DNA from: a virus
Reading direction: 5' to 3' (one strand)
DNA: 39,006 nucleotides
IMG/VR virus record: IMGVR_UViG_3300028800_000195
Location: 1 to 39,006 of that record
The notes beneath the pieces are model-generated. The model did no database searches and was not told the origin of the DNA. It saw only the letters and a list, made by a program, of their open reading frames with translations. This document shows, piece after piece, positions 22,902-30,095 of the stretch (positions are counted from its first letter, which is position 1; each line of letters begins with the position of its first letter). Made by a program: the position numbers and the translations under genes.

Positions 22902-22955
22902 CCCATGTAGCTAGACGGTATTAATAAACGTTGCACTCATAGCTAGCTCTATGGG
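22902..22955. repeat. Imperfect inverted repeat in a 5' leader
   Basis: CCCATGTAGCTAG (22902-22914) and CTAGCTCTATGGG (22943-22955) pair as 5 + 6 bp with a two-base mismatch between. No T-run follows. It could fold in the leader of the next gene's mRNA. Confidence 0.5.
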
Positions 22956-22981
22956 AGGCAGTATCTACGGAAGGGCACACA

Positions 22982-23323
22982 ATGCCTAAACACAAAAAGC
23001 ACCACAGTTCAAAGCGTATGGGTCATGAACGCGAAGCTCATTCAGAGATGCGTGGTTATGATAATAAAGCGTATGATTATGATGGCGCAGGCATGGGCAC
23101 GAAACGCGATGTAACAGGTTCTGATATGGGTCGCTATGATGAAAATATGCTTGATGGACGAGGGCAATTTGCCAACCTTCCGCAACATGTTGTCATGAAA
23201 GAATGGCCTAAAAATCCACACCATGAGCTTGAAGAATATCCTAATGGATTGAAAGCAGCTGATCGCCAAATGATGCGTGACAAAAAAGGTATCCATAAGG
23301 TTGGTCTTCCTAATAGAGGATAA
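22982..23323 (+). CDS. Basic, His-rich hypothetical virion-region protein
   Basis: A 113-residue, highly charged protein with a His/Lys-rich start (MPKHKKHHSSKRMGHERE), a Gly/Asp/Tyr-rich middle and a basic end. No hydrophobic core is apparent, so it may be partly disordered. It lies between portal and scaffold genes behind its own candidate promoter and leader hairpin. An internal head protein or DNA-associated protein would fit, but that is inference only. Confidence 0.6.
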   Translation: MPKHKKHHSSKRMGHEREAHSEMRGYDNKAYDYDGAGMGTKRDVTGSDMGRYDENMLDGRGQFANLPQHVVMKEWPKNPHHELEEYPNGLKAADRQMMRDKKGIHKVGLPNRG

Positions 23324-23326
23324 ACT

Positions 23327-23470
23327 ATGCCATGCATGCCACAAGATAAAAAAGCTGAGAAAATAGCCTTCAAAATCATGGGAGTTCCTGCTAATATAGC
23401 TACTGCCAATGATATGAAGCGTACTGAAGAACAGCTCAAAAAAGAGACTTCGTCGCTTGTAAGAAGTTAG
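23327..23470 (+). CDS. 47-residue hypothetical protein
   Basis: A short gene with AGGA 7 nt before the ATG, 3 nt after the previous stop and just before a strong terminator. The product (MPCMPQDKKAEKIAFKIMGV, then a helical ANDMKRTEEQLKKETS) is small and charged. Its position between a coupled gene and the terminator supports it. No family is recognised. Confidence 0.5.
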   Translation: MPCMPQDKKAEKIAFKIMGVPANIATANDMKRTEEQLKKETSSLVRS

Positions 23471-23483
23471 CTTACTTTTTCTT

Positions 23484-23525
23484 AAAGGGTCCATGGAAAT
23501 ACCACCATACTTCCATGGACCTTTT
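23484..23525 (+). terminator. Strong intrinsic terminator
   Basis: A 15-bp stem including one G.U pair: 23484-23498 with 23511-23525. The perfect core is GGTCCATGGAA and TTCCATGGACC, ending in TTTT. It ends the portal-side transcript before the next small-gene block. Confidence 0.8.
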
Positions 23526-23583
23526 CGCTTGTAGATAGTACTATGAGGGTGCTAAACTACCATCTAAAAAGCGAAGGAAGTAG

Positions 23584-23916
23584 ATGACCCTATGGACCAT
23601 CGTTTATAAGAAAATAAATATCCTGCCAATAGATAGGCCATTTCTTGCCTATTGGAAAACCCATATCTGTATCGTTCAATTTGAACCCCAGCTCAACCAG
23701 TTTGTATGCGCAGCATTTCCAGCTGAGCATATCCACATGATCCAATTGCGCCCCAGAGATTTGAATGATATAACTCATTGGATGGAATTGCCTCGAGCTC
23801 CACTCCGAGAAGCCAAGACAGGCGACACCAGAAAAGCAAATTATGCAAAGTATAATTCAGGAAAGGACCATGATGAAAAAGAAGAAAGTCTCCAAGAAAA
23901 TGCACAAAGCCGGTAA
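23584..23916 (+). CDS. DUF551-like protein with charged tail
   Basis: A 110-residue protein. It has the family layout: LWTIVYKKINILPIDRPFLA at the start and ITHWMELPRAPLRE near residue 66-80. It is then extended by ~30 charged residues (KANYAKYNSGKDHDEKEES). The tail overlaps the start of the next gene by 47 nt in another frame. GGAAG precedes the ATG. It is the only DUF551-type gene in the head-assembly block. The function is unknown. Confidence 0.65.
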   Translation: MTLWTIVYKKINILPIDRPFLAYWKTHICIVQFEPQLNQFVCAAFPAEHIHMIQLRPRDLNDITHWMELPRAPLREAKTGDTRKANYAKYNSGKDHDEKEESLQENAQSR

Positions 23917-24130
23917 GAAGGCTGGCAAAGCCGTCAAAAAGATGGTGAAAAAAGTAAAGAAAGAAGGTAAGGTAGCTAAAGTAATGAAGGAGTATTCTGA
24001 AAACGCCCTCCACAGCGGGTCTAAGAAAGGTCCACTCGTGAAAAGCCGCTCTCAGGCGATTGCGATAGGATTGAGTGAGGCGCGTAAAGCAGGCGAAAAA
24101 GTTAAGCCTAAATCTAAAAAACGTAAGTAA
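23870..24130 (+). CDS. Small Lys-rich protein, DUF6496-like
   Basis: An 86-residue protein, about a third Lys. I start it at the double ATG at 23870 after GGAAAGG. The N-terminal half is a basic helix (KAGKKAGKAVKKMVKKVKKE). The C-terminal half matches the short DUF6496-type motif: HSGSKKGPLVKSRSQAIAIG followed by LSEARKAGEK. Such proteins are found in bacteria and phages without known function; the charge suggests DNA contact in the capsid or histone-like packaging. Confidence 0.65.
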   Translation: MMKKKKVSKKMHKAGKKAGKAVKKMVKKVKKEGKVAKVMKEYSENALHSGSKKGPLVKSRSQAIAIGLSEARKAGEKVKPKSKKRK

Positions 24131-24132
24131 TC

Positions 24133-24678
24133 ATGATCGAAAAGAAAAAGAGTCGTAAAAAACTAGGAGAGATAGCGCTTGATTTTCAGGCAAAGGAATT
24201 GGTTGAGACCAGGCCTATCTCTATTAATGAACTGAGTAAGAATATACTGTATGGTCAGGCTGATGGAGTCACTGAAGGAGTTGCCAAGGGATACCTATCT
24301 AGAGTATGGGATGAAGCTGTTGATGCTTTCGAGAAGCTTCATACTGATGTGTGCTTTATTGAGGTTCGTTATAAATCTATGGGAGCATTGGCTCATAATA
24401 CTACCGATAAGCTATTTATTGGTCGTAGGAGTTGCCCTACTCCTGATTATAACCAAGACGCATTCAGAGTGCACAATGATGGATCAATAGAGTTTCTATG
24501 GAGCTTGCCTTCAAAATTGGATGTCTATATCCTTCTTGAAGAACGGCATAAGCTCGTGCTCGATCCTGAGTATGGAGAACTTGTTAGGATGGTCATAGAT
24601 TTTTCTGATGGGACCTTGCTAAGATTGGCACAGACGTTTGATGCTCAATACGATGAAATGATAAAAGGAAATGCATGA
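24133..24678 (+). CDS. Hypothetical protein upstream of the scaffold
   Basis: A 181-residue soluble protein with mixed alpha and beta character and no recognised domain. The N-terminus is basic (EKKKSRKKLGEIALDFQAKE); the middle has YKSMGALAHNTTDKLFIGRR. It lies 2 nt after the basic gene and ends in an ATGA overlap with the scaffold gene. This position fits a head-assembly accessory protein. No strong ribosome site is visible, so translation may depend on coupling. Confidence 0.6.
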   Translation: MIEKKKSRKKLGEIALDFQAKELVETRPISINELSKNILYGQADGVTEGVAKGYLSRVWDEAVDAFEKLHTDVCFIEVRYKSMGALAHNTTDKLFIGRRSCPTPDYNQDAFRVHNDGSIEFLWSLPSKLDVYILLEERHKLVLDPEYGELVRMVIDFSDGTLLRLAQTFDAQYDEMIKGNA

Positions 24679-25403
24679 ACGAAGAACTCACACAAGAAGA
24701 ACAGGTAGTAGATCAAAATTCACAAGAGTTGGTTGATCAACTTGAAGCCCCCCAAGAAGCAGCAGTTGAAGAAAAACCAGCCAAAAAAGATACATCGGCA
24801 GAACGCAACTTTAAAGAACTGCGCGAGAAGACAGAGCGGCTCGAACGTGAGCGAAATGACCTGGCTCGGCGCATGGCTGAAATTGAACAGCGTAACAAAC
24901 CAACTATGCCAGAGCCCGAGCCTGAGTTTAACTTTGGCGACGATGATCTTGTCGAAGGCAAAGTCCTCAAAAAGATTGCAAAGAACTTTGAAAAGAAACT
25001 TGCAGACTATCAACGCCAACAACGAGAACTAACCACTGAAACCATGCTCAAAACCAAATACAATGACTTTGATACCGTGGTCAATAATGACACCATAAAC
25101 ACCCTCAAGGAACGATATCCAGAGGTTGCCCAATCACTTGCAGATCAACCTGACCCTTACACTAAGCTATCAGCAGCATACCGACTGATAAAAGATCTGA
25201 ATATCTACGAAGCAAGTACTCCACAGTACGAGGAAGAAAAAGCTACCATGCAACGCAATCTCAAGCAGCCTCGGGCAGCAGGTACCATGTCACCTCAGAC
25301 AGGCACAACCCCACTGTCCCAAGCCAATGACTTTGCTAAACGCTATTCTTCAAACATGGACGAAAAGATTCGTGCTGAGGTTGAAAGCCTTATTAAAAGA
25401 TAG
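24675..25403 (+). CDS. Scaffolding-like protein
   Basis: A 242-residue, very charged protein placed between the portal and the major capsid gene, where tailed phages keep their scaffold. The N-terminus is Glu/Gln-rich; residues ~30-75 form a coiled coil (NFKELREKTERLERERNDLA). A Pro-Glu patch (PTMPEPEPEFNFGDDD) and further helices follow. The C-terminus is helical (FAKRYSSNMDEKIRAEVESL). Scaffolds guide capsid subunits during procapsid formation and leave later. The assignment rests on composition and position. Confidence 0.72.
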   Translation: MNEELTQEEQVVDQNSQELVDQLEAPQEAAVEEKPAKKDTSAERNFKELREKTERLERERNDLARRMAEIEQRNKPTMPEPEPEFNFGDDDLVEGKVLKKIAKNFEKKLADYQRQQRELTTETMLKTKYNDFDTVVNNDTINTLKERYPEVAQSLADQPDPYTKLSAAYRLIKDLNIYEASTPQYEEEKATMQRNLKQPRAAGTMSPQTGTTPLSQANDFAKRYSSNMDEKIRAEVESLIKR

Positions 25404-25431
25404 AAGTCGTTCACTACACTCCTTTTTTTTG

Positions 25432-25466
25432 CAATGCCAGGTGACACTCTTGCCTGGCATTGTTTT
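25432..25466 (+). terminator. Intrinsic terminator after the scaffold gene
   Basis: CAATGCCAGG (25432-25441) pairs perfectly with CCTGGCATTG (25453-25462), followed by TTTTATTT. It separates the scaffold transcript from the antisense HNH gene and the capsid gene, so the capsid gene probably has its own promoter. Confidence 0.8.
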
Positions 25467-26100
25467 ATTTAATCTTATGTTTACGTTTGTTGTTATTGTT
25501 TTCTTTTGATGTCACCCACCTGCAATTAGATGGTTCATAATTACCATATGGATCAATTCTATCTAATTGTAATCCTTCTGGTTTTACTCCCATGTCATCC
25601 AAGAAGTTTTTAAATGTTCCCCATCTTTCACAAACGGTTACACCTTTTGCACCATAGTATTTGTAGTTATGATTTTTTTGATTAGTGCATCGAGCAATCA
25701 TAGTTCTCCATGTATATTTTGTAGGAGTTTTATCCATTCCATGAATAAGATTTAAACAATCCTTACATCCATTAGCCTTTCCTTTGAAAAGTCTAGATCC
25801 CTGAACTGAATGGATTCTTCCACAATCACACTGACATTCAAATAACTTTGATTGACCATCAAAGTTTATTCTTTTACCGACGGTCCATTTCCCTATTTTT
25901 TTACCGATGATTGAGTTTTCTACTATATCAATTTCTTTTTGTCGGCAATTCTTGCATTGTTTCGATCTTTTATTTTTTAATATATCACCACGAATTTGGT
26001 ATATGTCGCCACAATCACACCTGCAATCATAATAAGTTCCATGTTTTCCGTTATAAACTCTCTCTATAACCAACCATTTGCCGATTTTTTCACCAATCAT
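25465..26100 (-). CDS. HNH-type homing endonuclease, antisense, upstream of the capsid gene
   Basis: A 211-residue paralogue of the HNH protein at 15645-16313. It has two N-terminal Cys modules (IGEKIGKWLVIERV with CRCDCG, and IGKKIGKWTVGKRI with CQCDCG), each ending in a C..C pair. They are followed by the nuclease half with YYGAKGVTVCERW, LQLDRIDPYGNYE and NCRWVTSKENNNNKR. It has AGAGG before its ATG and is transcribed against the structural genes. It lies 153 nt upstream of the intron-rich capsid gene, so it may be a free-standing homing gene that targets the capsid region. Confidence 0.82.
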   Translation of the reverse strand: MIGEKIGKWLVIERVYNGKHGTYYDCRCDCGDIYQIRGDILKNKRSKQCKNCRQKEIDIVENSIIGKKIGKWTVGKRINFDGQSKLFECQCDCGRIHSVQGSRLFKGKANGCKDCLNLIHGMDKTPTKYTWRTMIARCTNQKNHNYKYYGAKGVTVCERWGTFKNFLDDMGVKPEGLQLDRIDPYGNYEPSNCRWVTSKENNNNKRKHKIK

Positions 26101-26253
26101 TGCATCAGCCTCTATTTTTTGTTAAACCATTAATAAAGCGTATCGGAGTTCGCTTCTCCACCTATCGCGTATTGTGCTTCGCAAGCACGGGCGTAATTGT
26201 ACAGAGAATCGCCATCTCGAGGAAAATGTTTAATCCTATTTTAAGGATATAAC

Positions 26254-29006
26254 GTGTCAATTACAACTACAAGTAGCCTTTCTAGATAGGTGGGCTCGTA
26301 AAATCTTCCCTGATAGTCTTGAAACTCTGACCGGGTGGCGCCGAAGACAACAAGGAGCAAGCAGGAGAAATCCGTGCAGCTTGAACGCAGTAAGCGGGAA
26401 GAGATCGAAAGATCATGCGGTACTCTGAACTCATAAGAAATTATGAGAGGTAGGCTGAGAAGATCTACCCGCCTCATCTGAGGTTATAAAGTAACAGAAT
26501 GTCCGGCTCCCTTACAGGCGACATTTAATATGCGTCTGTTGCCGTGGAAGCAGCCGAACTTAATCATGAAGCTTGCAGCGGATTATTACCGTATGCCAGC
26601 ATCAGGTGGTACCACGCTAAGATTGCGTAGGTACACCAAACTTGTTCCACCCGTGGTTCCTTTAGGGAATACCGGCGTAACAGGACCAAGCCAAAACCTA
26701 ACAGCTGTGGATAGAGTCTATGTCCACATTAAATCTTTCCTTATGGACTTGGAGTTCCTAATGCGTAATGGCATGGATAACAAGGCGCAAGCAACCATAT
26801 GGTGTGCAGCGTGAACGAACAAGCGGAAAGAAGTTGAAAGACTATGCGATGTTCTAGACTTTGCAGTAATGCAGAGAGACGTGCAGAAATGACCGTCCGC
26901 CCAGTAGCAGGGTTAAGAAGTAATAGAATGATAGATGCTCAAATGAGCTTTTATGCTACGCACGTGGATAGAGTGATGTCCACGCTAAACCATGGGTAAT
27001 TGACTTGAAGTTCCTAATGCGTAATGGCAAGGATAACAAGGGCCAAGCAGCGAAAGCGTGCAGGTCGAGAGACTAAACCCTGTGGCCTCATAAAAGAGGA
27101 TGCGATAGTACCGAGCTCTATGGAAACATAGAGAGGCAACAGAAATGATTGCCCGCCCCTAAGGGTCATAAAGTAACAGAACGATCAACGAGCAGGTCAC
27201 GCTTCAGGCACAGGATAGGCCATTGAACGAGGCTGTAAAATTACTCGGTCAAGCAATGAGAGAGGCGGAAGATCAATTAACAAGAGACGTTCTTGTAGCG
27301 ACTGCCGGCTTTATAAATTGCGTAAACGGAGTCAACGGTAAAGATGTTGCCGTTGTAAAATCTTTGATAATTGACTTGAAACCCGAAGTGGCTTTTAGCT
27401 AACCGGCAACAAGGGCCAAGCAGGAGAAATCCGTGCAGGCTGACAGACTAAATTCAGAGACCTCGAAAGAGGATGCGATAGTCGAGTCTCATGGGATAAC
27501 CATGAGAGGTAGCAGAAATGACTACCCGCTTACGGTTTTATTACCTTTAAGGTTTAAAGAATGAATTTTAGCAACAATATCTTCTCTAGTTTTAAGGACC
27601 TCGGCATAGTGAGATCTAAAAATCTCTGTGTGTCTAGCTCCACCATTAGTAAGAGTTGTTGCATAGAATTTAATAAGCTCTTCACAGACCGGTTTCTTAT
27701 GTCTAAGAAACGGATGTATTTTGTGCAGTATTTTGGAAAGAGCTCTACCGCTCAATCTCCAAGCAAGTTGATTTCTTCTTCTAAGATTTCTTCGGTCTAT
27801 AAAGTTTGTATGACCACCAAATCTTTCAAGAAGCCATTTAAAAACTGGTGCTTTAGAATTATTAACCAACAAACTAATTTTGTAGGTGTAATTTGGTTTT
27901 TCCCTAGGTTTATATTTATTAACATTAAGACAGCATTCGGCGTCTATAAATCCAGAAAGATAAGCAAAATCATTTTCAGAAGGATTAATTGTGTTTCTAA
28001 AAATTTGAAACTCACTTTTGTGATGCTTAGAAACAAGATTGGCGGTATCTTTAAGAGACCTCATTTGATTAATCATGATTTCTTTTTCATGAACATCATT
28101 TGTTTGAGCAAATTTCAAGGCAAGAGCACATTCATCTCTTTTTTCAACAAGAAATGGCATGATATTTTTACAAATCAAAACGCTATCATTTTTTCTTGTA
28201 ATAAATTGATAAAGAGATTTGTTGTTATCATGCGCAGCTTTAACGAGCCTTACACTACCACCAAAAACTTCTTTAAATCTATCAAGTGTATGTTTATTAA
28301 CAGAAGAAATAACTATGCTTACTACATATCTTTGTCGCATGCGTTTTTTGGAGGAATATTTTCCTATATAAAAACATCCATCGCCATCAAGATATCCAGC
28401 AAAATAAGCATATTCACTTGGTTCAATTCTTTTTTCCATACACCAAATATATCAAAAAAAGACCGTAAGTCCACAAGTAATAGTTTTTCGGACAGCCCTA
28501 CAGAAATAACGCTCCCTGATGTCAATACGACTGTTCAGGCCCTTTTGGGTAATGATGCGTATACCATTATGGATGTTGTTGAAGCTCAAGATAAATTTGG
28601 GACAAGTCCTACTCGTCCTTCTTATCTTGTGTATGCGCATACTAATATGTTCTCATCATTGCAAAATGTTGACACATTCATTAGTACCAATAACTATCCA
28701 TCTCAGGCTAACGTAAATAGTTCTGAAGTTGGAGCAGTATCTAATGGTAGATTCTTTATTTCATCTAAAGGATCAGTGATACCTAACGCTTCGGCTAATG
28801 GTAATGACGTGTATAACAACATCTTTGTTGGTCTGCACTCTTACGGATGTATTGAGCAGGATCAGTATAGTGCTCAGTTCATCTATCGACCACCTATATT
28901 TAGTGGTCCTGAAGCCTTGAACTCAACTGCTGCTGTTAAATTCGCAGAAGTGTCCCGCGTACTTTATGACGCATGGATCGTTCTGCTACGCGCTACTATA
29001 GCGTAA
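26254..29006 (+). CDS. Major capsid protein (N4gp56 type), five exons split by four group I introns
   Basis: Exons 26254-26279, 26502-26712, 26931-26969, 27184-27339 and 28491-29006 total 948 nt: 315 residues plus TAA, in one frame. GTG start after AAGGA. Spliced, the protein shows the N4gp56 capsid pattern: MSITTTSSL/PAPLQATFN, ASGGTTLRLRRYTKL, NLTAVD/IDAQMSFYATHVD/INEQVT, DQLTRDVLVATAGFINCVNG, VNG/DSPTEITLPDV, YSAQFIYRPPIFSGP and DAWIVLLRATIA. It forms the HK97-fold shell. Every intron lies in a conserved stretch. Without splicing, translation stops at the TAG at 26287, so splicing is needed for a capsid. Exon 3 has only 13 codons. Boundaries are inferred from P1 pairing, the terminal intron G and frame; they have not been tested. 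Confidence 0.92.
26280..26501 (+). ncRNA. Group I intron 1 of the capsid gene (222 nt, no ORF)
   Basis: P1: exon AGCCU (26275-26279) pairs with GGGCU (26292-26296), leaving the splice-site U.G pair. The last intron base is G26501. P7: AGUA (26389-26392) with UACU (26421-26424). P8 is a GATC-GAAA-GATC hairpin at 26403-26414. The P9 hairpin is CCTCATCTGAGG near 26472. It shares GCAGGAGAAATCCGTGCAG with intron 4. Splicing joins CT to T, giving Leu-Pro-Ala as expected for the family. Confidence 0.85.
26713..26930 (+). ncRNA. Group I intron 2 of the capsid gene (218 nt, no ORF)
   Basis: P1: exon UGUGGAU (26706-26712) pairs with GUCCACA over seven pairs, ending in the U.G pair at the splice site. 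The last intron base is G26930. P7: GAACA (26817-26821) with UGUUC (26850-26854), a compensating change relative to the GACUA/UAGUC of intron 4. It shares 20 identical bases (26754-26773) with intron 3. Splicing restores VD/ID between codons. Confidence 0.88.
26970..27183 (+). ncRNA. Group I intron 3 of the capsid gene (214 nt, no ORF)
   Basis: P1: exon CGUGGAU (26963-26969) with GUCCACG, seven pairs ending in U.G. The last intron base is G27183. P7: GACUA (27071-27075) with UAGU (27106-27109). P8 is CCTC-ATAAAA-GAGG, and P9 a short CCCTAAGGG hairpin. The target GTGGAT/AT is the same as for intron 2, 39 exon bases upstream. Splicing restores HVD/INEQ. Confidence 0.88.
27340..28490 (+). mobile_element. 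Group I intron 4 of the capsid gene (1151 nt) with an antisense LAGLIDADG gene
   Basis: P1: exon AACGGU (27334-27339) with GCCGUU, ending in U.G. P7: GACUA (27446-27450) with UAGUC (27479-27483). P8: CCTC-GAAA-GAGG. P9: CTTACGGT (27529-27536) with ACCGTAAG (28462-28469); the endonuclease gene fills the P9 loop, reading on the opposite strand. The last intron base is G28490. Splicing restores VNG/DSPTEIT. The combined ribozyme and endonuclease make this a potentially mobile intron. Confidence 0.9.
27522..28439 (-). CDS. LAGLIDADG homing endonuclease inside capsid intron 4, antisense
   Basis: A 305-residue protein with two LAGLIDADG motifs: YFAGYLDGDGCF (~12-23) and YLSGFIDAECCL (~160-171), so it can act as a monomer. 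The first motif has the catalytic Asp; the second ends in DAE, with the acidic residue kept as Asp or Glu. Between and after lie the usual beta-rich DNA-binding halves. Such enzymes cut the intronless allele and so copy the intron into it. The gene occupies the P9 loop, reads against the host gene, and its last codons overlap the P9 5' strand. No clear ribosome site is seen; a TATATT box lies just upstream. Confidence 0.9.
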   Translation of the reverse strand: MEKRIEPSEYAYFAGYLDGDGCFYIGKYSSKKRMRQRYVVSIVISSVNKHTLDRFKEVFGGSVRLVKAAHDNNKSLYQFITRKNDSVLICKNIMPFLVEKRDECALALKFAQTNDVHEKEIMINQMRSLKDTANLVSKHHKSEFQIFRNTINPSENDFAYLSGFIDAECCLNVNKYKPREKPNYTYKISLLVNNSKAPVFKWLLERFGGHTNFIDRRNLRRRNQLAWRLSGRALSKILHKIHPFLRHKKPVCEELIKFYATTLTNGGARHTEIFRSHYAEVLKTREDIVAKIHSLNLKGNKTVSG

Positions 29007-29019
29007 GAAAGGATAGACA

Positions 29020-30033
29020 ATGGCAGACATGACACAAACCCAATCACAAGGGTATTTCACAAGTAATGGTAAATCTACAACGATCAAGCTTGCTTCAGGT
29101 GTTGATTGGTTGCAGATTTGGAATATTACTCAATCAGCGGCATCTCAAACTACTGCCGTACCAGTTGGATGGTATTGGCAGAGTGGGTTCCCTGCTGGTG
29201 CTGGTATTTCTTATTGGAAGTCTAACGCAGCTGCTGCGGCAAACCTTCAGCAATACAATACCACTAATGGATTCACACTCATTAACGGGTATGGTCCTCA
29301 GTACAGCACTCCTTCAGCGATAACATCGAGCTCTAATGCTGCGACTCCTGTTTATACAGTTGCCAGCACGACTGGTATATCTGTTGGAAGCGTTGTGCGT
29401 ATTTATGGTACTAACCAGATGAGTGTTAATGGATATGATGTCCAAGTTGGTGCGTTTACGCCTAGTACAAGTTTCACCTCAGCGGTGGCATTTGCTAGTG
29501 CGCTTCCTGCTTCAACAGGTGGATTCTATTCGATTGTTAATCCACTATCGCCGTGGTATCCAGCACGACGTCTTGTTGTTAACATATCACAGGCTGCTCA
29601 AGCGGTTGTTACAACTTCAGTTCAACATAACTATGTTGTAGGACAAGAAGTAACGTTCCGTGTTAATAAGTCTTTTGGTATGGTTCAAATTGATCAGTTG
29701 GTTGGATCGATTGTAGCTGTAAGTCAGTTTACGTTTACAGTTAACATCGATACTACTGCATTCACAGCGTTTGCATGGCCAAGTTTCACTAAAGCTGTAA
29801 CATTGCCTCAGGTATTGCCTGTTGGTGAAGATACTGCTGTGGCACTTGTTCAATCGCCACCGTTGTATGAATTCAGCGATGCGACATTAAATACTGCATA
29901 TATTGGTATTCAGTTCCCTGGTGGAGCATCAGCTGCTGCCGCAGGACCTGCTGGTATTAATAATGACGTAATCTATTGGCGCGCAGGTGTTTCATTCCAG
30001 AATGATTCAACTGGCAGTTTGATTATTCAGTAG
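29020..30033 (+). CDS. Virion structural protein with FCCH-like beta domain
   Basis: A 337-residue protein right after the capsid gene, with AAAGGA before its ATG. Composition (Gly, Ala, Ser, Thr, Val, aromatic) is that of a beta-rich capsid or tail protein. Residues ~185-250 carry a module (VVTTSVQHNYVVGQEVTF, then NIDTTAFTAFAWP) also present in the 30710 protein and, more distantly, in the 32835 protein. Phage annotations often call this module FCCH-domain-like. Residues ~300-337 (GGASAAAAGPAGINNDVIYW) may be a tail. A head decoration or vertex role is likely from position. Confidence 0.72.
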   Translation: MADMTQTQSQGYFTSNGKSTTIKLASGVDWLQIWNITQSAASQTTAVPVGWYWQSGFPAGAGISYWKSNAAAAANLQQYNTTNGFTLINGYGPQYSTPSAITSSSNAATPVYTVASTTGISVGSVVRIYGTNQMSVNGYDVQVGAFTPSTSFTSAVAFASALPASTGGFYSIVNPLSPWYPARRLVVNISQAAQAVVTTSVQHNYVVGQEVTFRVNKSFGMVQIDQLVGSIVAVSQFTFTVNIDTTAFTAFAWPSFTKAVTLPQVLPVGEDTAVALVQSPPLYEFSDATLNTAYIGIQFPGGASAAAAGPAGINNDVIYWRAGVSFQNDSTGSLIIQ

Positions 30034-30048
30034 ACGATATATATAGTG

Positions 30049-30082
30049 GGGGAAGGAGTTTTACCGTAGCTTCTTCCCCTTT
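30049..30082 (+). terminator. Hairpin after the capsid-side genes, probably an attenuating terminator
   Basis: GGGGAAGGAG (30049-30058) pairs with CTTCTTCCCC (30070-30079), ten pairs with one G.U, followed by TTTAAG. The short T-run suggests partial termination that lowers expression of the genes downstream of the capsid. Confidence 0.65.
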
Positions 30083-30095
30083 AAGAAAGGAATTT

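Noticed and set aside
23042-23494. Leftward 150-codon frame opposite the His-rich gene and the 47-residue gene
   Set aside because: It crosses a strong terminator and two rightward genes with good ribosome sites.
26713-26814. Continuation of exon 2 into intron 2 as a 94-residue protein
   Set aside because: Similarity to capsid proteins stops at the splice site defined by P1, and resumes at 26931; the tail is intron sequence read through.
27561-28490. A long rightward open frame through intron 4, continuous with capsid exon 5, giving a 481-residue protein
   Set aside because: The part before 28491 is the complement of the LAGLIDADG gene and lacks capsid similarity; only the exon 5 part is real coding sequence in this direction.
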